Positions 19,501-32,284 are shown, counted from the stretch's first letter. The stretch: DNA of 64,000 nt from JABDMH01 sp965223025 (GCA_965223025.1 CBDCVP010000023.1:2852001-2916000); one strand, 5' to 3'. Notes: a model not told the origin generated them from the letters alone. A program made the numbers and translations.

Positions 19501-21263
19501 ACGATGACATCAACCGACATACCCACTTGTGGGCGAGAGATCAATTTACTCTACCAATCACCTTGCGACAAAATCTAATCTTCGGAGATCAGATCGATGC
19601 AGGAACTAGTGGGGGCAGTATGGCCGATCGTCAAGAGAGGAACCTGCTAGGCCAACTCTACCAACACTACGACGAAGCCGGCCTGGTCGAAGTCGTCTCC
19701 TACGACTTCAAAGGCAATCCTTCTCGTACCACTCGCCGGGTGATCAGTAACGATGTCTTTAGTGGACTCCTTGGACAAAATCAATTTCAACACTGGCAAG
19801 TGGACTGGGAGTCCATGGATGAAAGCATTCTTGAGATCAAACCCAACAGCGATCCACGTATCCATCAAAGCGACACCACCTATGACGCGCTGAACCGACC
19901 CAAATCCATCACTTATCCGGAAGATATTGCTGGCCATCGAGCTGAGGTCATACCCAGCTATAATAGAGCCGGTGCCTTGGAAACCATTAAGCTGCAAAGC
20001 TCATCAAGCTCCCACGACATCGGAGCTTCCCACATCTTCTACAACGCCAAAGGACAACGAACCCTCATCGCTTATGAAAACGGCTTGATGACTCGCTATG
20101 CCTACGATCCCCAACGCTTTTGGTTAAGACGGCTGCATACCCAAAGATTCAACCTTGATGAACAAGATGATCTCCTACGCTTCGTTCCGCAAAACGGCAG
20201 CCGTCTACAGGATTTAAATTACAGCTACGATCTGGTAGGAAATATCTTAAATATTCTGGATCAAAGTAGACAGGCCGGTGTTGGCGGCTCGGAAAGCTTG
20301 GATCGCAGGTTTGGATATGATCCCATCTATCGACTCATTTCAGCAACCGGTCGAGAGCACGTCTCTCGCATTCCAAGTCACAACCAGCCCTGGTTGCAAG
20401 ACATGATGCCTACACCCAATGATCCCAATGCCAGTCGGGCCTACACACAGCAGTATCGATACGACCGGTCTGGCAACATGGAAGTGCTCAAACATCTAGC
20501 TCAAGGCGCAGCCTTCAATCGCAACTTCCTCCATGAGACCGACACCAATAGACTGCGATCTTATGAGCAGGGCAGCACCCATTGGAATACTGCATATGAT
20601 GTCAATGGCAATATGTTTCGCGAAGCCACCTCGAGAGCCTATTATTGGAATCAAAGTGATCAGCTGCACAGTTTTCGCACTGAAGCATCCCAGGGTGGTA
20701 ACGTAAGCCTCGAGGCCAGGTATCTTTATGGTGCCGATGGCATCAGAGTGAAGAAAATAGTCTGGACGCAAGGCGGTAATATCCACAGTTCCTCTTATAT
20801 CGGTGATGTATTTGAATGTCAGGAATGGAATAGTGGTGAGAACAATCTCTTACATCTGATGCCTGTCGGCCAAATAGGCGGAAATCATCAAAACCGCATG
20901 GCCTTATTGCATATCGGAGATTATCGCACGTCTAACACGACCGATTTAGATAAAATCCAATATCAGCTGGCCGATCACCTGGGATCGGCACATTTTATTT
21001 GTAATGCTTCGGGCTCAGAAACAGCCAGAGAAGAACATTATCCCTATGGAGGTACTTCTTTTGGTGGTCATGTTCAGAAAAAATATCGGTATACCACGAA
21101 AGAAAGAGATGAGGAAAGTGGATTGAATTATCATGAGGCGAGATATTATAACATTGCCATTATGAAGTGGGCAAGTTGTGATCCTTTGGGCCACTTGGAT
21201 TCATACAATTTATTTTCGACATTAAATGGAAATCCAATAAAATACTCGGACCCAAATGGCAAG

Positions 21264-21926
21264 ACAACTGGTTCTCAACAAGAAGTGCTACATATCTCAT
21301 ATGGAGCTGACTTGGGCACGCTGCCCGAAGATTTAGGTAAAGTTAAAAAAATTATAACAGATAAGGATTTAGATAAAAATCTGAAGGAAGCAAATATTTT
21401 AATAATAACTGGACATCATTGGTCTAACAACGAAGGAAAAATCGGGGACTTTGGCAAAACACTTGAGGACGGTAAAAAATTTGGTAAGGTATTAAGGAAT
21501 CTGAATCGAAACTACAATAACATTCAGTTAGTTGTATTCACTGGTTGCTATACTTTACAGGACCCTACATCCATTGAATTCTTTCGTAAAATTTTCCCCA
21601 ATGCCGTAATTTTTGGATATGGTGGCAGTGCACCACTCTTCGGAAGTTGGACTATCCTTGAGCAAGTCACCAGAAGACTGCGAAGCCACAGGAATTATGC
21701 CCTTGCTTTCAAAGAAGCGTTTAAGGAAGTAGTGAATGCCATGGAATCCCCAGAGAAAGAAATATATAAGAATGCAAGATTTAACAAACTGTTAAAGCAA
21801 GCAATGGAACGAAAGCCTGCGGTATTTATCCCCGATGAAAATAAACTCTATAGAGTTTTGAAAGATAACAAATTCGAAATAAAAGAATCAAAAGGTTTCA
21901 AATCAAAACTTCTTTATCAGATTTAA
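21264..21926 (+). other. C-terminal toxin tail of TcC, clan CD protease-like
   Basis: The 220 residues after the RHS core motif DPNGK form the hypervariable effector that TcC subunits release into target cells. The base composition turns noticeably AT-richer here than in the RHS core, a usual sign of tail exchange. The tail has a hydrophobic strand ending in LIITGHHW and, 44 residues later, a second strand ending in LVVFTGCYTLQ, followed by AVIFGYGGSAP. A His after one buried strand and a Cys after the next is the arrangement of clan CD cysteine peptidases (caspase, CHAT, C80). The function as a protease is an inference from this layout; no name is given. Confidence 0.5.
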
Positions 21927-22292
21927 AATGTCCAGCCATTGCCAATTTCAAATTTGCAGTATACAATCCTTTACACCAAATCAGCTGAAATTCCATCTTT
22001 TGTAAAAAGGATAAGATCGTTGGCCGTGTTGTTCGGAATAATATTCGGGATTATATTATTACGATGTCTGGTAATGTCAGTCATGTAAACTATAGTGAGA
22101 ATTAAAAAGACCCTAAAATTAATGCTCACTGATATACCAAAAAATCTAACAGGTGAACCTTTTGAACACTCTGGTTCAATTGGTCATAAATACTTCTCTC
22201 GCAATTCGAAATTTGATTTTGCAAACCATAAGGATATTTCTTAAAAATGCAACTCAAGAACTTAAGATATTCTGATTAAATAATATTGAATA
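21927..22292 (+). other. Tc intergenic region with a 40-codon ORF
   Basis: The 366 bases between TcB-TcC and TcA hold one small ORF at 22122-22244 (MLTDIPKNLTGEPFEHSG...), whose composition looks protein-like. It could be the remnant of an older toxin tail or an immunity peptide, or chance. The last 50 bases are very AT-rich and may carry the TcA promoter. No strong terminator hairpin is seen. Confidence 0.35.
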
Positions 22293-25200
22293 ATGATCGC
22301 AATCACCATTCACACCATAAGTCCGCAAGAAGGCGTCACCTTTCGATTATTTAGGCTCCAAAACAACGATGAAATTTTACTTGATGAAGGATTGACCGGC
22401 CCTGAAGGTGAGGCCCGGATTGAAATTGAATCAGAGGATAGGGAGCCGCTTCATATACAACTGCGGGTCTTTACCTTTGAAGGCATACTCCTAGGTGAAT
22501 CGCCGATTGTATATGATGTCAAACGAAGTCGATCGATACGGGTTAACATCGAAAAGTCACCGGTCATCTCTGAGTTCGAAAAAATACAAGCAACGCTTGA
22601 TTTTATCATTCCTGACAATGATTGGCAGAACTGGACCGAAAGAGACATTCAGTTTAATGTAAAAACAAAGTCGGAATATGCAGGTCGTGTTCCTGAGGGT
22701 CATCTGGATATTTTTCAGGTCCCCTTGGTCATATTATATATTGAGTCCGTCAGGCAAGCTGCCATCACCGGATTGCCAACCACGTTTCAGTATGGATTGG
22801 GCAGAATTAGGGGCCAGGGAAAATCGCTGGAAGAAATATTACCTCTCTCCAATGATGAGATAGAGAAAATATTTACTGAGTTGCAGCGCGACCAAATCCT
22901 CCCTGAGATTGACTGGGAAGCCGTGTGGCCGATACTCGACCAATGGCGTGACACAGAACGAAACTACCAAATGATCTCCTTCTCGGGTTTCGTGATAGAC
23001 AGAGAATCGGAATCAGCCTTAACGGGTCTGGAGATACGAATCTTTCGAAAAGGAAAGCGTGAAGTCCTGGATCAGGATATCACCAATCAGGAGGGTGCTT
23101 ACATCATATCCTTTCAGCAGGAGCAAGAAAGTGGCATTTCCTATCGGGCAGAAATCTGGCGTGGAAACGAGCAACTTCATAAAGAACAGTTTGAATGGGA
23201 GGAAGATACTTCCTTAAATATTAGGATGAAAAGTCCGCCACCTATCGACCGTACGCCGAACATTGTACAACTAGCCAATGATCTCCAAATCGATTTGCCT
23301 GCTGGATTCAAACGCGCATTAACTGGAAGGGGCGTCAAGACACTCTCAGATATACGAAGGAATCGAGGCATCTCGGTACAAAACCACGAAGTACTTAGTA
23401 AACGCCTTACCACCTGGGCTGCCATGCAAGCCATTGGGATACCTGTACAACGAGCCAATCAGATTTTTGATCAAGGCTATGACTCGGTAGGTAAATTACT
23501 TACTACCTCAAGAGCGGTCGTAAAAAATGATCTCAAAGACACGATGTCTGATAGCGAGTTAGACACCTTCACCACAGAACTGGGTAATTTCGTAAATCTT
23601 TTCAATGGACACTTAGCCAGTGTGCACCTCAATCAGCGCTGGGAATTGACCGATCCCTTTGGCGGAGGTGGAAGTAATGGGGGTGGGACCGATGGGGATG
23701 GAACCGATGACGATGATAGTACGGATGATGGTGACGCATCTTATGACTTGAGTGAGTTTTTTCCAGATGCTTGTGGTTGTGACCACTGTCAAAATGGGGT
23801 CAGCTGGGCGGCCTATTTAGCTGACCTCATTGATTATGCTCTCAAGCAGTTAAGCAAAGAAAATGCCGTAGTCACCCTTCAAGATGTAGAGGTGGTGCTA
23901 CACCAACCTATTGGTACCCTTCCGGCTGGATGTAGTCAAATGGATCAATTGGTGCCCACCATCCGGCAAACGCTGGAGGTTGTGCAGCGTTATTTGGAGC
24001 AGGAAAATTTACCTCAGGATGCCATAGCTGAGACCCGATGGGAGGATGCACGACAGCGATATATACAAAATGTGCATACCGATTTGTTACTAGCAGCCAA
24101 TACAACCCTAGAAGATATCCGTGGCATTCGGCAAGGCACCATTGTCCAGGCAGATGTGGCCTCCGCCATGGGCATTAAGGATGGTCAGGTCGATGATTTT
24201 AAGCTAGAAATAGATAACCTCACCGAAGAAAATTTGGAAGTGCTGTTTGGATACCGGTTGCTTTCGCGTGACATCCTCTCCGAGACTTTGAAAGGGGCAT
24301 ACCTCACCCATCGGGAGGCCCATCTGAAAAATACCTGGATGACTCAGGATGCTGAAAGAAATATCCCAATTATTGATCCCGACCTGATTCATCCATTGGA
24401 CATGGTGGATCCCATTGGGAGTGCGGTAGCTCAGATGAGAGAAGATCGCCGACTGGATCTGGAGAACCTGTGGAACACCTATTTCACTACCAAGGAATCG
24501 GAAGTGCAAAATGGAGACCTGGCAGCCTGGGATGTTTTGCTGCCTGATCCTGCGGTGCTCGATGAGATCCGACAAGTACAATCAGAAGCCGGCACTCGAT
24601 TGGACCAAATTAAGTCGCTGATTGACAGTGGAGAAGGCATCCTGGAGCGTGAGTGGGATGAAGTGATCCACATACTCGTACAGCACTACAAGCGATCTCA
24701 ATATCAAACCTGGAAGGACGAAGAAGCTACCGGTGAAATCTGCATCAGTCCGGAATTTTTCAAAGAGCGTGCCTTCACTTTAGGCGATATCATAACTAAC
24801 TCTTTTGATGAGATACTACCCTGGCGAGGATCAGCTCAAGACAAAAGAGTCTTCGATCTAACCCTGGAGCAGCGCACGCAAACCTGGAATGAGCTGCACT
24901 TAGGCTGGCGTGAAGCCCTTCGAGAGGTAGAAGATCGGCACCTCCCCGAACTGAGACGAGCGATGATCAATGCCACCGAAATCACCGGCAACACTCCCAC
25001 TGAAAGAAGCCGAAATTTGTCTTCTTTCTTATTTCTGGATTTAGAGATAGCTCCTTGTGACCGCATGAGTCGCATGCAGTTTGCGGCATTATCGCTACAG
25101 CGATTTATCAATGGCATACGAAACGGTTTGGTACAGGATGACCATCCCGGCTGGGCCATCGAAGATCCGCATTTTGACAAAAAATGGAAATGGCTGGGCA

Positions 25201-28200
25201 ACCATCAAACCTGGCGCTCGGCCATGTTGTCTTCTTCTTTCCGGAAAATCTCCTTGACCCAAGACTGCGGCGTCATCAGAGCCCCGGGTTTAAGCAGCTG
25301 GTAGAAGACCTGAGGGGAAGTAGAATTACACTGGATGGTGTTTGTCAGGCGGTAGGGAGGTACAATGAATATAATGACGATTTAATTAATCTCATACCAA
25401 TTGGAAATGTAGTGGCATCTACAGAGTATAGTCAAAATAACTGTCAAAGCAATCAGCAAAATCAGACTTCAAGAGAAGTGTTCCTGGCTGCATACTCCCA
25501 TTCTAGTGGCAATATGTATTGGACAAGATACCAGGCTTCCATAAATAAAGAAATTGATCTCTCTTTTTGGCAAAAGGTACCTATTCCAACATCGGTCCTT
25601 GAAGGAATTGGCATCATTGAATATTCAGTTCCCAATGTTCAATCTCATCTCTACCTCTTTTATAAAACTAAATCCAATTTTAATTATGAATTTAGGTACA
25701 TCCGGTTTAACCTGTTGATTGGTCAATGGGAAGAGGCAGAGTACAGACTTGATATTGGTCATAGTGGAAATTTTTGGGCCAAGATAAAAGCTGGAAATAG
25801 GGCAAATAGGGTTCCAGAGATTCTGTACAGTACCGCCAATGGCGACTGGTTTAAGAATACACTGAATATAGAAGGTGTAGACTGGAGTGACCGTGACCCG
25901 GATTTCGTACAGTGGGGCAGGGCACTGGGAAGCTATGAAATTCAGACCTATTCGCAAGCTGGACAAAGACAGGTATTCACTATCAGAAATAGTATTGGTC
26001 AGTTGCTGTATCGTGCTTTGGATGATGGGGATGATGGCAAATGGATTTTGATAGGAACAAAATACTCTGCACTAGCGACCGAAGGCTTAGATATCGACCG
26101 TCTATTGATCCTAGCTAGGAAAGATGATCTTCCTAAACCACATCAATTAATTTGGCACTCAAATAATTCATTAGTCCATGGCACACCTTTACAGATAAGT
26201 TCGATTTCAGATCTCAATAATTGGATTAATGCAGTTGCTGGTTTTGGATTTGACGGATTGAGTTATGGCGAACCGGGAGCAGAGAGGAACTTGATGGATA
26301 TATTTAATGATCCCAATGAAAGCAAATCAAGAAAAATAGAAATTTCGAGGCATTTTAGTTCTGACTCCATAAGTAGATTTCAATATGCTTGGGTTGAAGT
26401 TGGTAAATTATGTATCCGACTATTTAAAAACTATGCGTATCAAAGTATTTCTTTAGATCAAGTCATGAAAAGGCTGATTGAAGGAAATCCATCGGATGTT
26501 CGTATATATCGCAGAAACATTTCTTCTGAAATTTCCTACAGTGGGGAATTCCCCACAAATAATTTGTCCAAATTTTTTATACATAGGGAGTGGATTAGTG
26601 GGACAGACTACTACTTTCTATACTACAGTCGTTTATCGCGGTTCTCTGACCTCGAAATAGGAGATGGAAATGCACCCGAAGCTATTGCATTTGGAGGTGA
26701 CCATAGCAGCTTTAGTACCGATAAAAATTTAGGGGTATTTACCAACTTAGCAACGGATGATAACCTGGCTCTGCATATTGTTGCCGAGAAAGAAACAAGA
26801 GTTAGACCTCCAAGATTGGGATATGTTTCGTCAAATTACTTGGCACTTCATATTCATCAGAAATTTATCCCAAGACAAGTCTATCAGGGCTATAATGTAG
26901 TGATGCCATTGAGAGAGTATCGGGATGAAGCATTGCATTTCGTCCCACTCTTGGTAGCCAATCAACTCAGGGACAAGGGCTACTTTAGTGAAGCGCTTTT
27001 GATCTATGAAGGGTTATTCAACTATAGAGCCATAACGGATGTAACTTATATCAATTCATTCCTTAGAAACAGTCAAGACACATCAGATCTATATGAGAGA
27101 TCTCTTAGCTGGCTTTTGGACCCTTTGAATCCATTTAATATCGCTGAAGGTAGATCCGCAGCACATATAGTCTATGTTTTGATTCAGATCAGTACCTGCT
27201 ATCTAAACTACGCTGAGAGAGAATTCACAAAAGACGACATTGAGGCAAGAAGTTTTGCGAGAGATCTGTATCAAAAAGCCATACAATTGTTCGATGCAAT
27301 GCCTGCAAATGCTTGTGATACCGAAAAAGACCAAATAATATCTTCCATTTCTGACATAGTTCCGGTTCCGATTGCAGCACTCTTCGAACATACCTTGAGA
27401 TCAGTTCCACTTGCTAAAGTAGGCATCATTGGGTCAGACCTATCGGATCACCTCGATAGAGATGATAGCACTCATACAGCACTTCAGAAAATCGATAAAC
27501 TTATTACTGAGAAGCTATCACCGAAGGATTCCAGTTCATTATATGAGCACGCAGATAAAAAGAAGGTGGCGTATCAACAAATGATTGAGACGCATATAAT
27601 GAATGGTGGCATCGTTTCCGAGATGCAGTCTGATAGCTTGCTCATTACAATGAGTGAAGATGCAGACTTCACCCCAACTAATTATGGTTTCTGTATCCCT
27701 GAGAACCCACTTCCAGCGGCCCTAAAGTTGCAAGCGGAAGTCAATCTCTACAAGCTTAATCATTGTTTGACCATTGCAGGTCACGAGCGACCAGATGAAA
27801 TATTCGATGATTCGATTTCTGCATCCGACCTACCCACTATCACGGGCAATGGATCAATTAATTTGCCCCAACAATTTATCTTGAATCCTACCAACTATCG
27901 GTTTGAATTCCTAGTTGAAAAAGCTAAGCAATACGTACAGATTGCCCAACAAATCGAAGGTGCTTTTTTGTCTGCACTAGAAAAACGAGATGCCGAAGCA
28001 TATCAACTGATGAAAGCTAGACAAGAGGTGCAATTGTCTAACAAATCTTTGAGGCTACAGCGTCTAAGGGTGAACGAGGCAAAGGATGGGGTAAAGTTGA
28101 GTGAATTGCAGCGGGATCGATCATCAATTCAAGAGATCCACTATGAGGATCAAATTAATAATGGTCTAAACATCTATGAGCAAAGAGGTATTCATTTACT

Positions 28201-29812
28201 TGCCACTGCAAGTACAGCCTATACCCTAGCAACTGCATCAGGATCTTGGAAGTTCTGGAAACCAGAGAATACGATTTCAAGACTTGGACAAGCGCTCTCT
28301 TCTTGGTCATCATTTATGATGCAAGTGGCAAATTTTGAAAGACGGGAACAGGAGTGGAAGTTTCAGAAAAAGCTGGCGCAACAAGATATCCGTATTGGAA
28401 ACCAACAAATAAGAATTTCCCAAGATCGCCTGGCCATCACCAACCAGGAATATAGTATAGCGCAAACCCAGCAAGACTTTGCCAGAGAGACTTTGGAATA
28501 TTTATCCAATAAATTTACCAATGTAGAACTCTACGATTGGATGAGTAATGTCCTGGAAGGTGTCTACTCCTGGTTTTTGTCACAAGCCACAGCCACGGCA
28601 CAATTGGCCCAACAGCAGTATGAGTTTCAGAAACGGGAGCAGACCAACATTATTCAGGCGGATTATTGGGAGGCATTGAGCCAAAACGATTACTCCCTGG
28701 ATGACCAGCAAGTGAGCGATCGAAGAGGCCTTACAGGTTCTGCCAGGTTATTACAGGATGTTTATGAATTGGAGCAAAGAGCACTAGAAAGCAATGCTAG
28801 AGAACAACAATTGACCAAGGTGATCTCGCTGGCTCAATCTGCTCCCACAGAGTTTCAAATGTTCCGGGAATCTGGTACCATGCAGTTTGACACGATGATG
28901 GAGTGGTTTGATCGCGATTTTCCAGGTCACTATCTGCGTCAGATCAAGCGAGTTCGTATTTCGGTGATTGCTTTAGTCAATCCCACCGATGGCATTAAAG
29001 CTACTCTTAGCAACAAGGGCCTGTCACGAATTGTACATGGATCTGATCAGCTTTTCCAGAAATCAGTCTTAGTTGCTCAACCAGAAATTATTGCATACAC
29101 GACTCCAGTCAATGCCACTGGTCAATTTGATTTTGAACTACAACAGCAAAATGAAATGCTGCGACCCTTTGAAGGTCTCGGTGTGGAAACCAGCTGGACA
29201 TTTGAAATGTCTAAAGCCAGTAATAATATCGATTACACCACTATTGCCGATGTCTTGCTCACCATCGACTATTCCGCTTTACATTCCGAAGTCTACAAAG
29301 AACAGATAATTCAGAATTTAGGTACCGACTTTTCTGCCGATCGGGTCTTTAGCTTGCGCAATGACTTCCCAGACCAATGGTACGACCTCAACCATCCGGA
29401 GTTAGTAGCCGACGATGTAAAGATGAAGGTAACCTTAACTGTCACCCGACAAGACTTTCCAGCGAATCTTAATTCAATCAATCTTGTGCATATCAAAATG
29501 TTTTTTATTACTGCTGATGGATTCGAAGAAAGTATCGGCGAGGTTGGTTTGATGTTCAACGGGGTTACAGGCCAATCTTCACCTGTGAACAATATTATTT
29601 CTACGGCTTCCAATGCCACTGATACAGGCTCTTGGGCTAATTTAATTGATGGACATCCCGATCCAACCGGAGCCTGGACATTGGCATTTCCTTTTGACGC
29701 GGATCCGGGCACCACCAACTAAATGCGAGACTGGCTGAGAAATGAGGATATTAAAGATATATTTTTGGTGATGTCGTATAGTGGCGAGATGGAGGGTTGG
29801 GGTGGCAGTTAG
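22293..29812 (+). pseudogene. TcA pore-forming subunit, frameshifted and with in-frame TAA
   Basis: TcA forms the pentameric translocation channel that docks the TcB-TcC cocoon. The first frame (22293 to about 25220) has an N-terminal beta domain, a carboxypeptidase-regulatory-like repeat (FSGFVIDRESESALTGLEIR), a Gly/Asp-rich linker at residues ~455-485, and the VRP1-type motif ACGCDHCQNGVSWAAYLADL at residue ~490. It then passes by a -1 shift into the second frame (VVFFFPENLLDPRLRRHQSP), which holds the neuraminidase-like region, a coiled-coil stem (27.9-28.8 kb) and the TcB-binding domain (FPGHYLRQIKRVRISV). A TAA at 29720-29722 is followed in frame by MRDWLRNEDIKDIFLVMSYS, which resembles the native C terminus. 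Restoring one base makes 2,507 codons, normal for TcA. Confidence 0.9.
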
Positions 29813-29889
29813 ATTTCAACCATTTGATATTGGAGGCGCGATGTCTGTCAATAAAAAATATTTATCAGACCGAGGACAATGACCCAACA

Positions 29890-31154
29890 GGGTGCATTAG
29901 AAAATGTCGCAACTAAGTTATATATTAGTAAAAAACCTAATATATTATGGACAAGGCTGATCTATCAGAACAATTCAGCCAACTCAAGAAAGAATTTACC
30001 GAAAAAGCAGCAGATCCAAAGATGAGTTTTTATGACCATGAATCCCAATTTGTAGAGCAATGGATGGAATTGGGCAGGAAGTTGTATGAGGAATGCATGG
30101 ATGTAAGAACAAAAGACCGCCGTAAAAAAAAAACATTGCCACACGGGTAGGAAAGATTGAGTTAGAGAAAGAGCACCATTTTACCCAGCAATTGAAAGGG
30201 AGTAAAATTAGCCCAAAACTAGAGGACGTATTGACCTATGTTGGCAAGGAGGAGAGATACAGTTTCGGGGTTGAACTACTAAGAATGCTTGGGATAAAAA
30301 CGAATGAATTCATGCTACATCAGTTGACCAATCGGAACGGGTCGATAGCCGAACAGTGGTTGACAAGTGAGCAGCTATGGAAAAAGGATGAAAGTAGATC
30401 AGAAGAAGTAGTTTATTGTGAGGTAGACGGTTCAATGATATTGACGCGGGAAGATAAATGGAAAGAAGTAAAACTGGGTCGTGTTTTCAGATCTGGATCA
30501 ATTTTACCAGAAGCTACTGATCGTCAATGGATTAAGGAATCAGAATACATTGCACATTTGGGGAATCATGAAGAATTTGAAGAAAAGATGTCCGTTTTAC
30601 TTGATCGATATGAAAAGAAAGATGAAAGTCTAGTGTTCGTAACGGATGGAGCTAAATGGATTGATCAATGGATAAAAGCCTGCTATCCCACAGCAACAAC
30701 GATTCTGGATTACTACCATGCCGCAGAACACATTGGAGAATTTGCCAACAAATTTTTCGATGATGATAAAAAGTCAAAGAAATGGACCAAGCGGATGAAC
30801 ACTAAGTTAATAAACCAAGGTGGAAACTATGTGATCAAAAGAATCCAAAGTCTTTCAAATACCGACGAAGAAAAAGAAGAAGTCAAGCAAGACTTACTAA
30901 CATACTTAAAGAATAATGCTCATAGAATGAATTATCCCAAATACAAAAAAGGAGGTTTACTCATTGGATCTGGAGCAACCGAGGCTGCACATCGTACCGT
31001 AATACAAAAGCGACTTAAATTATCAGGACAACGATGGTCTAAACCAGGAGCACAAAATGTTCTTAACTTGAGAACTCTTCACATGAGTGGCCATTGGTCC
31101 CATTTTCAACGCTATCTTGGTGCAGCTGCATAAACGACAAAATCTAATGCACCC
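29890..31154 (+). mobile_element. ISKra4-family insertion sequence, copy A
   Basis: A 1,265-bp element. The left end reads GGGTGCATTAGAAAATGTCG (29890-29909). The reverse complement of the right end (31135-31154) reads GGGTGCATTAGATTTTGTCG, a 17/20 match. The flanks ACCCAACA (left) and ATCCAACA (right) form an 8-bp direct repeat with one mismatch, the probable target duplication. It lies 77 bases behind the TcA remnant and ahead of the pseudogene cluster. Confidence 0.82.
29947..31133 (+). CDS. ISKra4-family transposase made by -1 frameshifting
   Basis: Two reading frames form one product. The first frame (29947-30150) ends just after a run of ten A (30124-30133). A -1 shift on that run leads into RRKKKNIATRVGKIELEKEH and on to the second frame (to 31133). 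The catalytic core is typical of ISKra4: EVDGSMILTREDKWKEVKLG, FVTDGAKWIDQWIKACYP, ILDYYHAAEHIGEFA and GLLIGSGATEAAHRTVIQKR. Programmed frameshifting on poly-A is known in this family, so the split is judged functional rather than damage. The C-terminal region looks complete. Confidence 0.85.
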
Positions 31155-31205
31155 ATCCAACAAACTCAGATGATCTAGATATTTAATTGACAAAAGTAAA
31201 TACCG

Positions 31206-31737
31206 ATGGCAACCGAAGCAGAATTTGAGCACTTTATCGATCAGTTACCAATCGAATGGTTTGAGGGCTGGGAATTGACCCAGGTGATCCCGGAAGATAA
31301 TGACATTCCTCCTGAAAGAATCTGGGGTAACATTGTGCCCACCCTCATTATTTAAGATGTCCTCAGAGTGGAAACTGATGTCCCCATTAGAATTAACTCT
31401 ACTTTCCGCACCGAATCGCACAATAAGGTCAAAGGCGTACAAGCCTCCGTCAACACGTTGCCTTTACCGCGGTTGATTTCTCAGTTATAAGTGGAGGCAT
31501 AACTCCCAGTGCCATTGAAATGATATTGCTGTCTTGGAGAAAAGGCCAGATGTTTTTTCCATGCAACAACCCATGCGTAGAGAGGTTGTTCAAATCACAG
31601 CAGGTACGATTGGTCAGGAGCCTTAGACGGTAGGTATTGATCCAGTGATTGGTCGATACTTTCATTTTGACGGTGGGATCGGCGTCTATCCTGGTCACGT
31701 TCACTTAGATACCAGAGGCACTAATCATAGGTGGTGA
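31206..31737 (+). pseudogene. Decayed M15-type peptidase (D-Ala/L-Ala endopeptidase-like)
   Basis: The frame from ATG 31206 reads MATEAEFEHFIDQLPIEWFE, has an in-frame TAA at 31353, and continues PIRINSTFRTESHNKVKGVQ, which matches the first zinc-motif strand of Peptidase_M15 (S.yRs..hN..v.G). After further shifts a third frame gives FTAVDFSVISGG (the SxHxxGxAxDf region, with His lost), and another gives GGIGVYPGHVHLDTRG then W and stop at 31737, the final catalytic HxD segment of the family. At least one stop and two frameshifts make this a clear pseudogene. An intact version would cleave peptidoglycan peptide cross-links or stems. Confidence 0.75.
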
Positions 31738-31879
31738 ATTTCGCATCAAATGGAAATACCTAACCACTATTATAACAACGAGTAAAAACATGATTCGGAC
31801 ACCTGCATGTTTTTTAGAGACCTCACCAATCACATGCCTACCACATTTACATTTGGCATGAGGATGGATATCTTTGCAA
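31738..31879. other. Spacer between two pseudogenes
   Basis: No supported gene is seen. A Cys-rich plus hydrophobic minus-strand ORF runs through 31705-31947, but it overlaps both neighbouring pseudogenes and is judged fortuitous or a remnant. Confidence 0.35.
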
Positions 31880-32284
31880 TCACAACATGCGATTTTCTCT
31901 AAAGGAGAAATAGGTCCCCTCCTCATCTTCCAAGAATCCATGGACAACGATCGTAAAATCTAGCAAGTCAACTCCACTCTCCTCCAACACAGATTTGAGC
32001 TTATTGCATCCCTCAATATCTAGCTGTGAAAAATTAGCACTCTCTCTATCTGGATGATTATGGGTTGCAATTACTGCAGTTGCACCTAGGTCCTTCACGT
32101 CTTGACGCAATTTTGTGAGATCAGAGTGGACGAAGTCCATTAGATTTAAGGTCTCCCGGATTCTAGTTAAACTCTATCCGTGTTTATCATAGAGAACATT
32201 GAACATTTGCTCAACCCCATTAATGTCGAAATCTAGCCAAACCCTTCTGACTATTGCTCGGATATTATCAGATATTTCATCCAT
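31880..32284 (-). pseudogene. Decayed RadC-like JAMM-domain protein
   Basis: On the minus strand an ATG near 32284 opens MDEISDNIRAIVRRVWLDFD and continues to FNVLYDKHG, then a TAG (about 32174-32176), and in the same frame SLTRIRETLNLMDFVHSDL followed by the JAMM/RadC motif AVIATHNHPDRESANFSQLD. It ends VDLLDFTIVVHG ... YFSFREN. RadC proteins normally read HNHPSGD..PS..D and later DH.I, so the Ser after HNHP has become Asp and the catalytic site is degraded. The ~134 codons cover only the JAMM core, so the N-terminal helix-hairpin region is also missing. Confidence 0.7.

Larger units (their letters stand above)
14868..21926 (+). pseudogene. Fused TcB-TcC toxin subunit with in-frame TAG
   Basis: This 2,353-codon frame encodes a TcB-TcC fusion, the cocoon subunit of Tc toxins that encloses and autocleaves a C-terminal toxin. 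In order: an SpvB-type N terminus (LPKGGGELKGLGETFSPDL, TGTGNFSVPI), four FG-GAP-type repeats (LFGNGLPDI, LTGDGVSDL, MTGDGLQDI), a mid domain, many YD/RHS repeats (YDANGN-like), and the RHS core end DPLGHLDSYNLFSTLNGNP then DPNGK. A TAG at 16575-16577 interrupts the FG-GAP region. The same frame continues at once with GYDPQRIIVGDIAGDG, so only one codon is affected. Without read-through the N-terminal half would be a 569-residue fragment. The gene precedes TcA and follows a membrane protein. Confidence 0.9.

Noticed and set aside
31705..31947. Minus-strand Cys-rich and hydrophobic ORF as a small membrane protein
   Set aside because: It overlaps the end of the M15 remnant and the RadC-like remnant on both sides, so it is more likely fortuitous.
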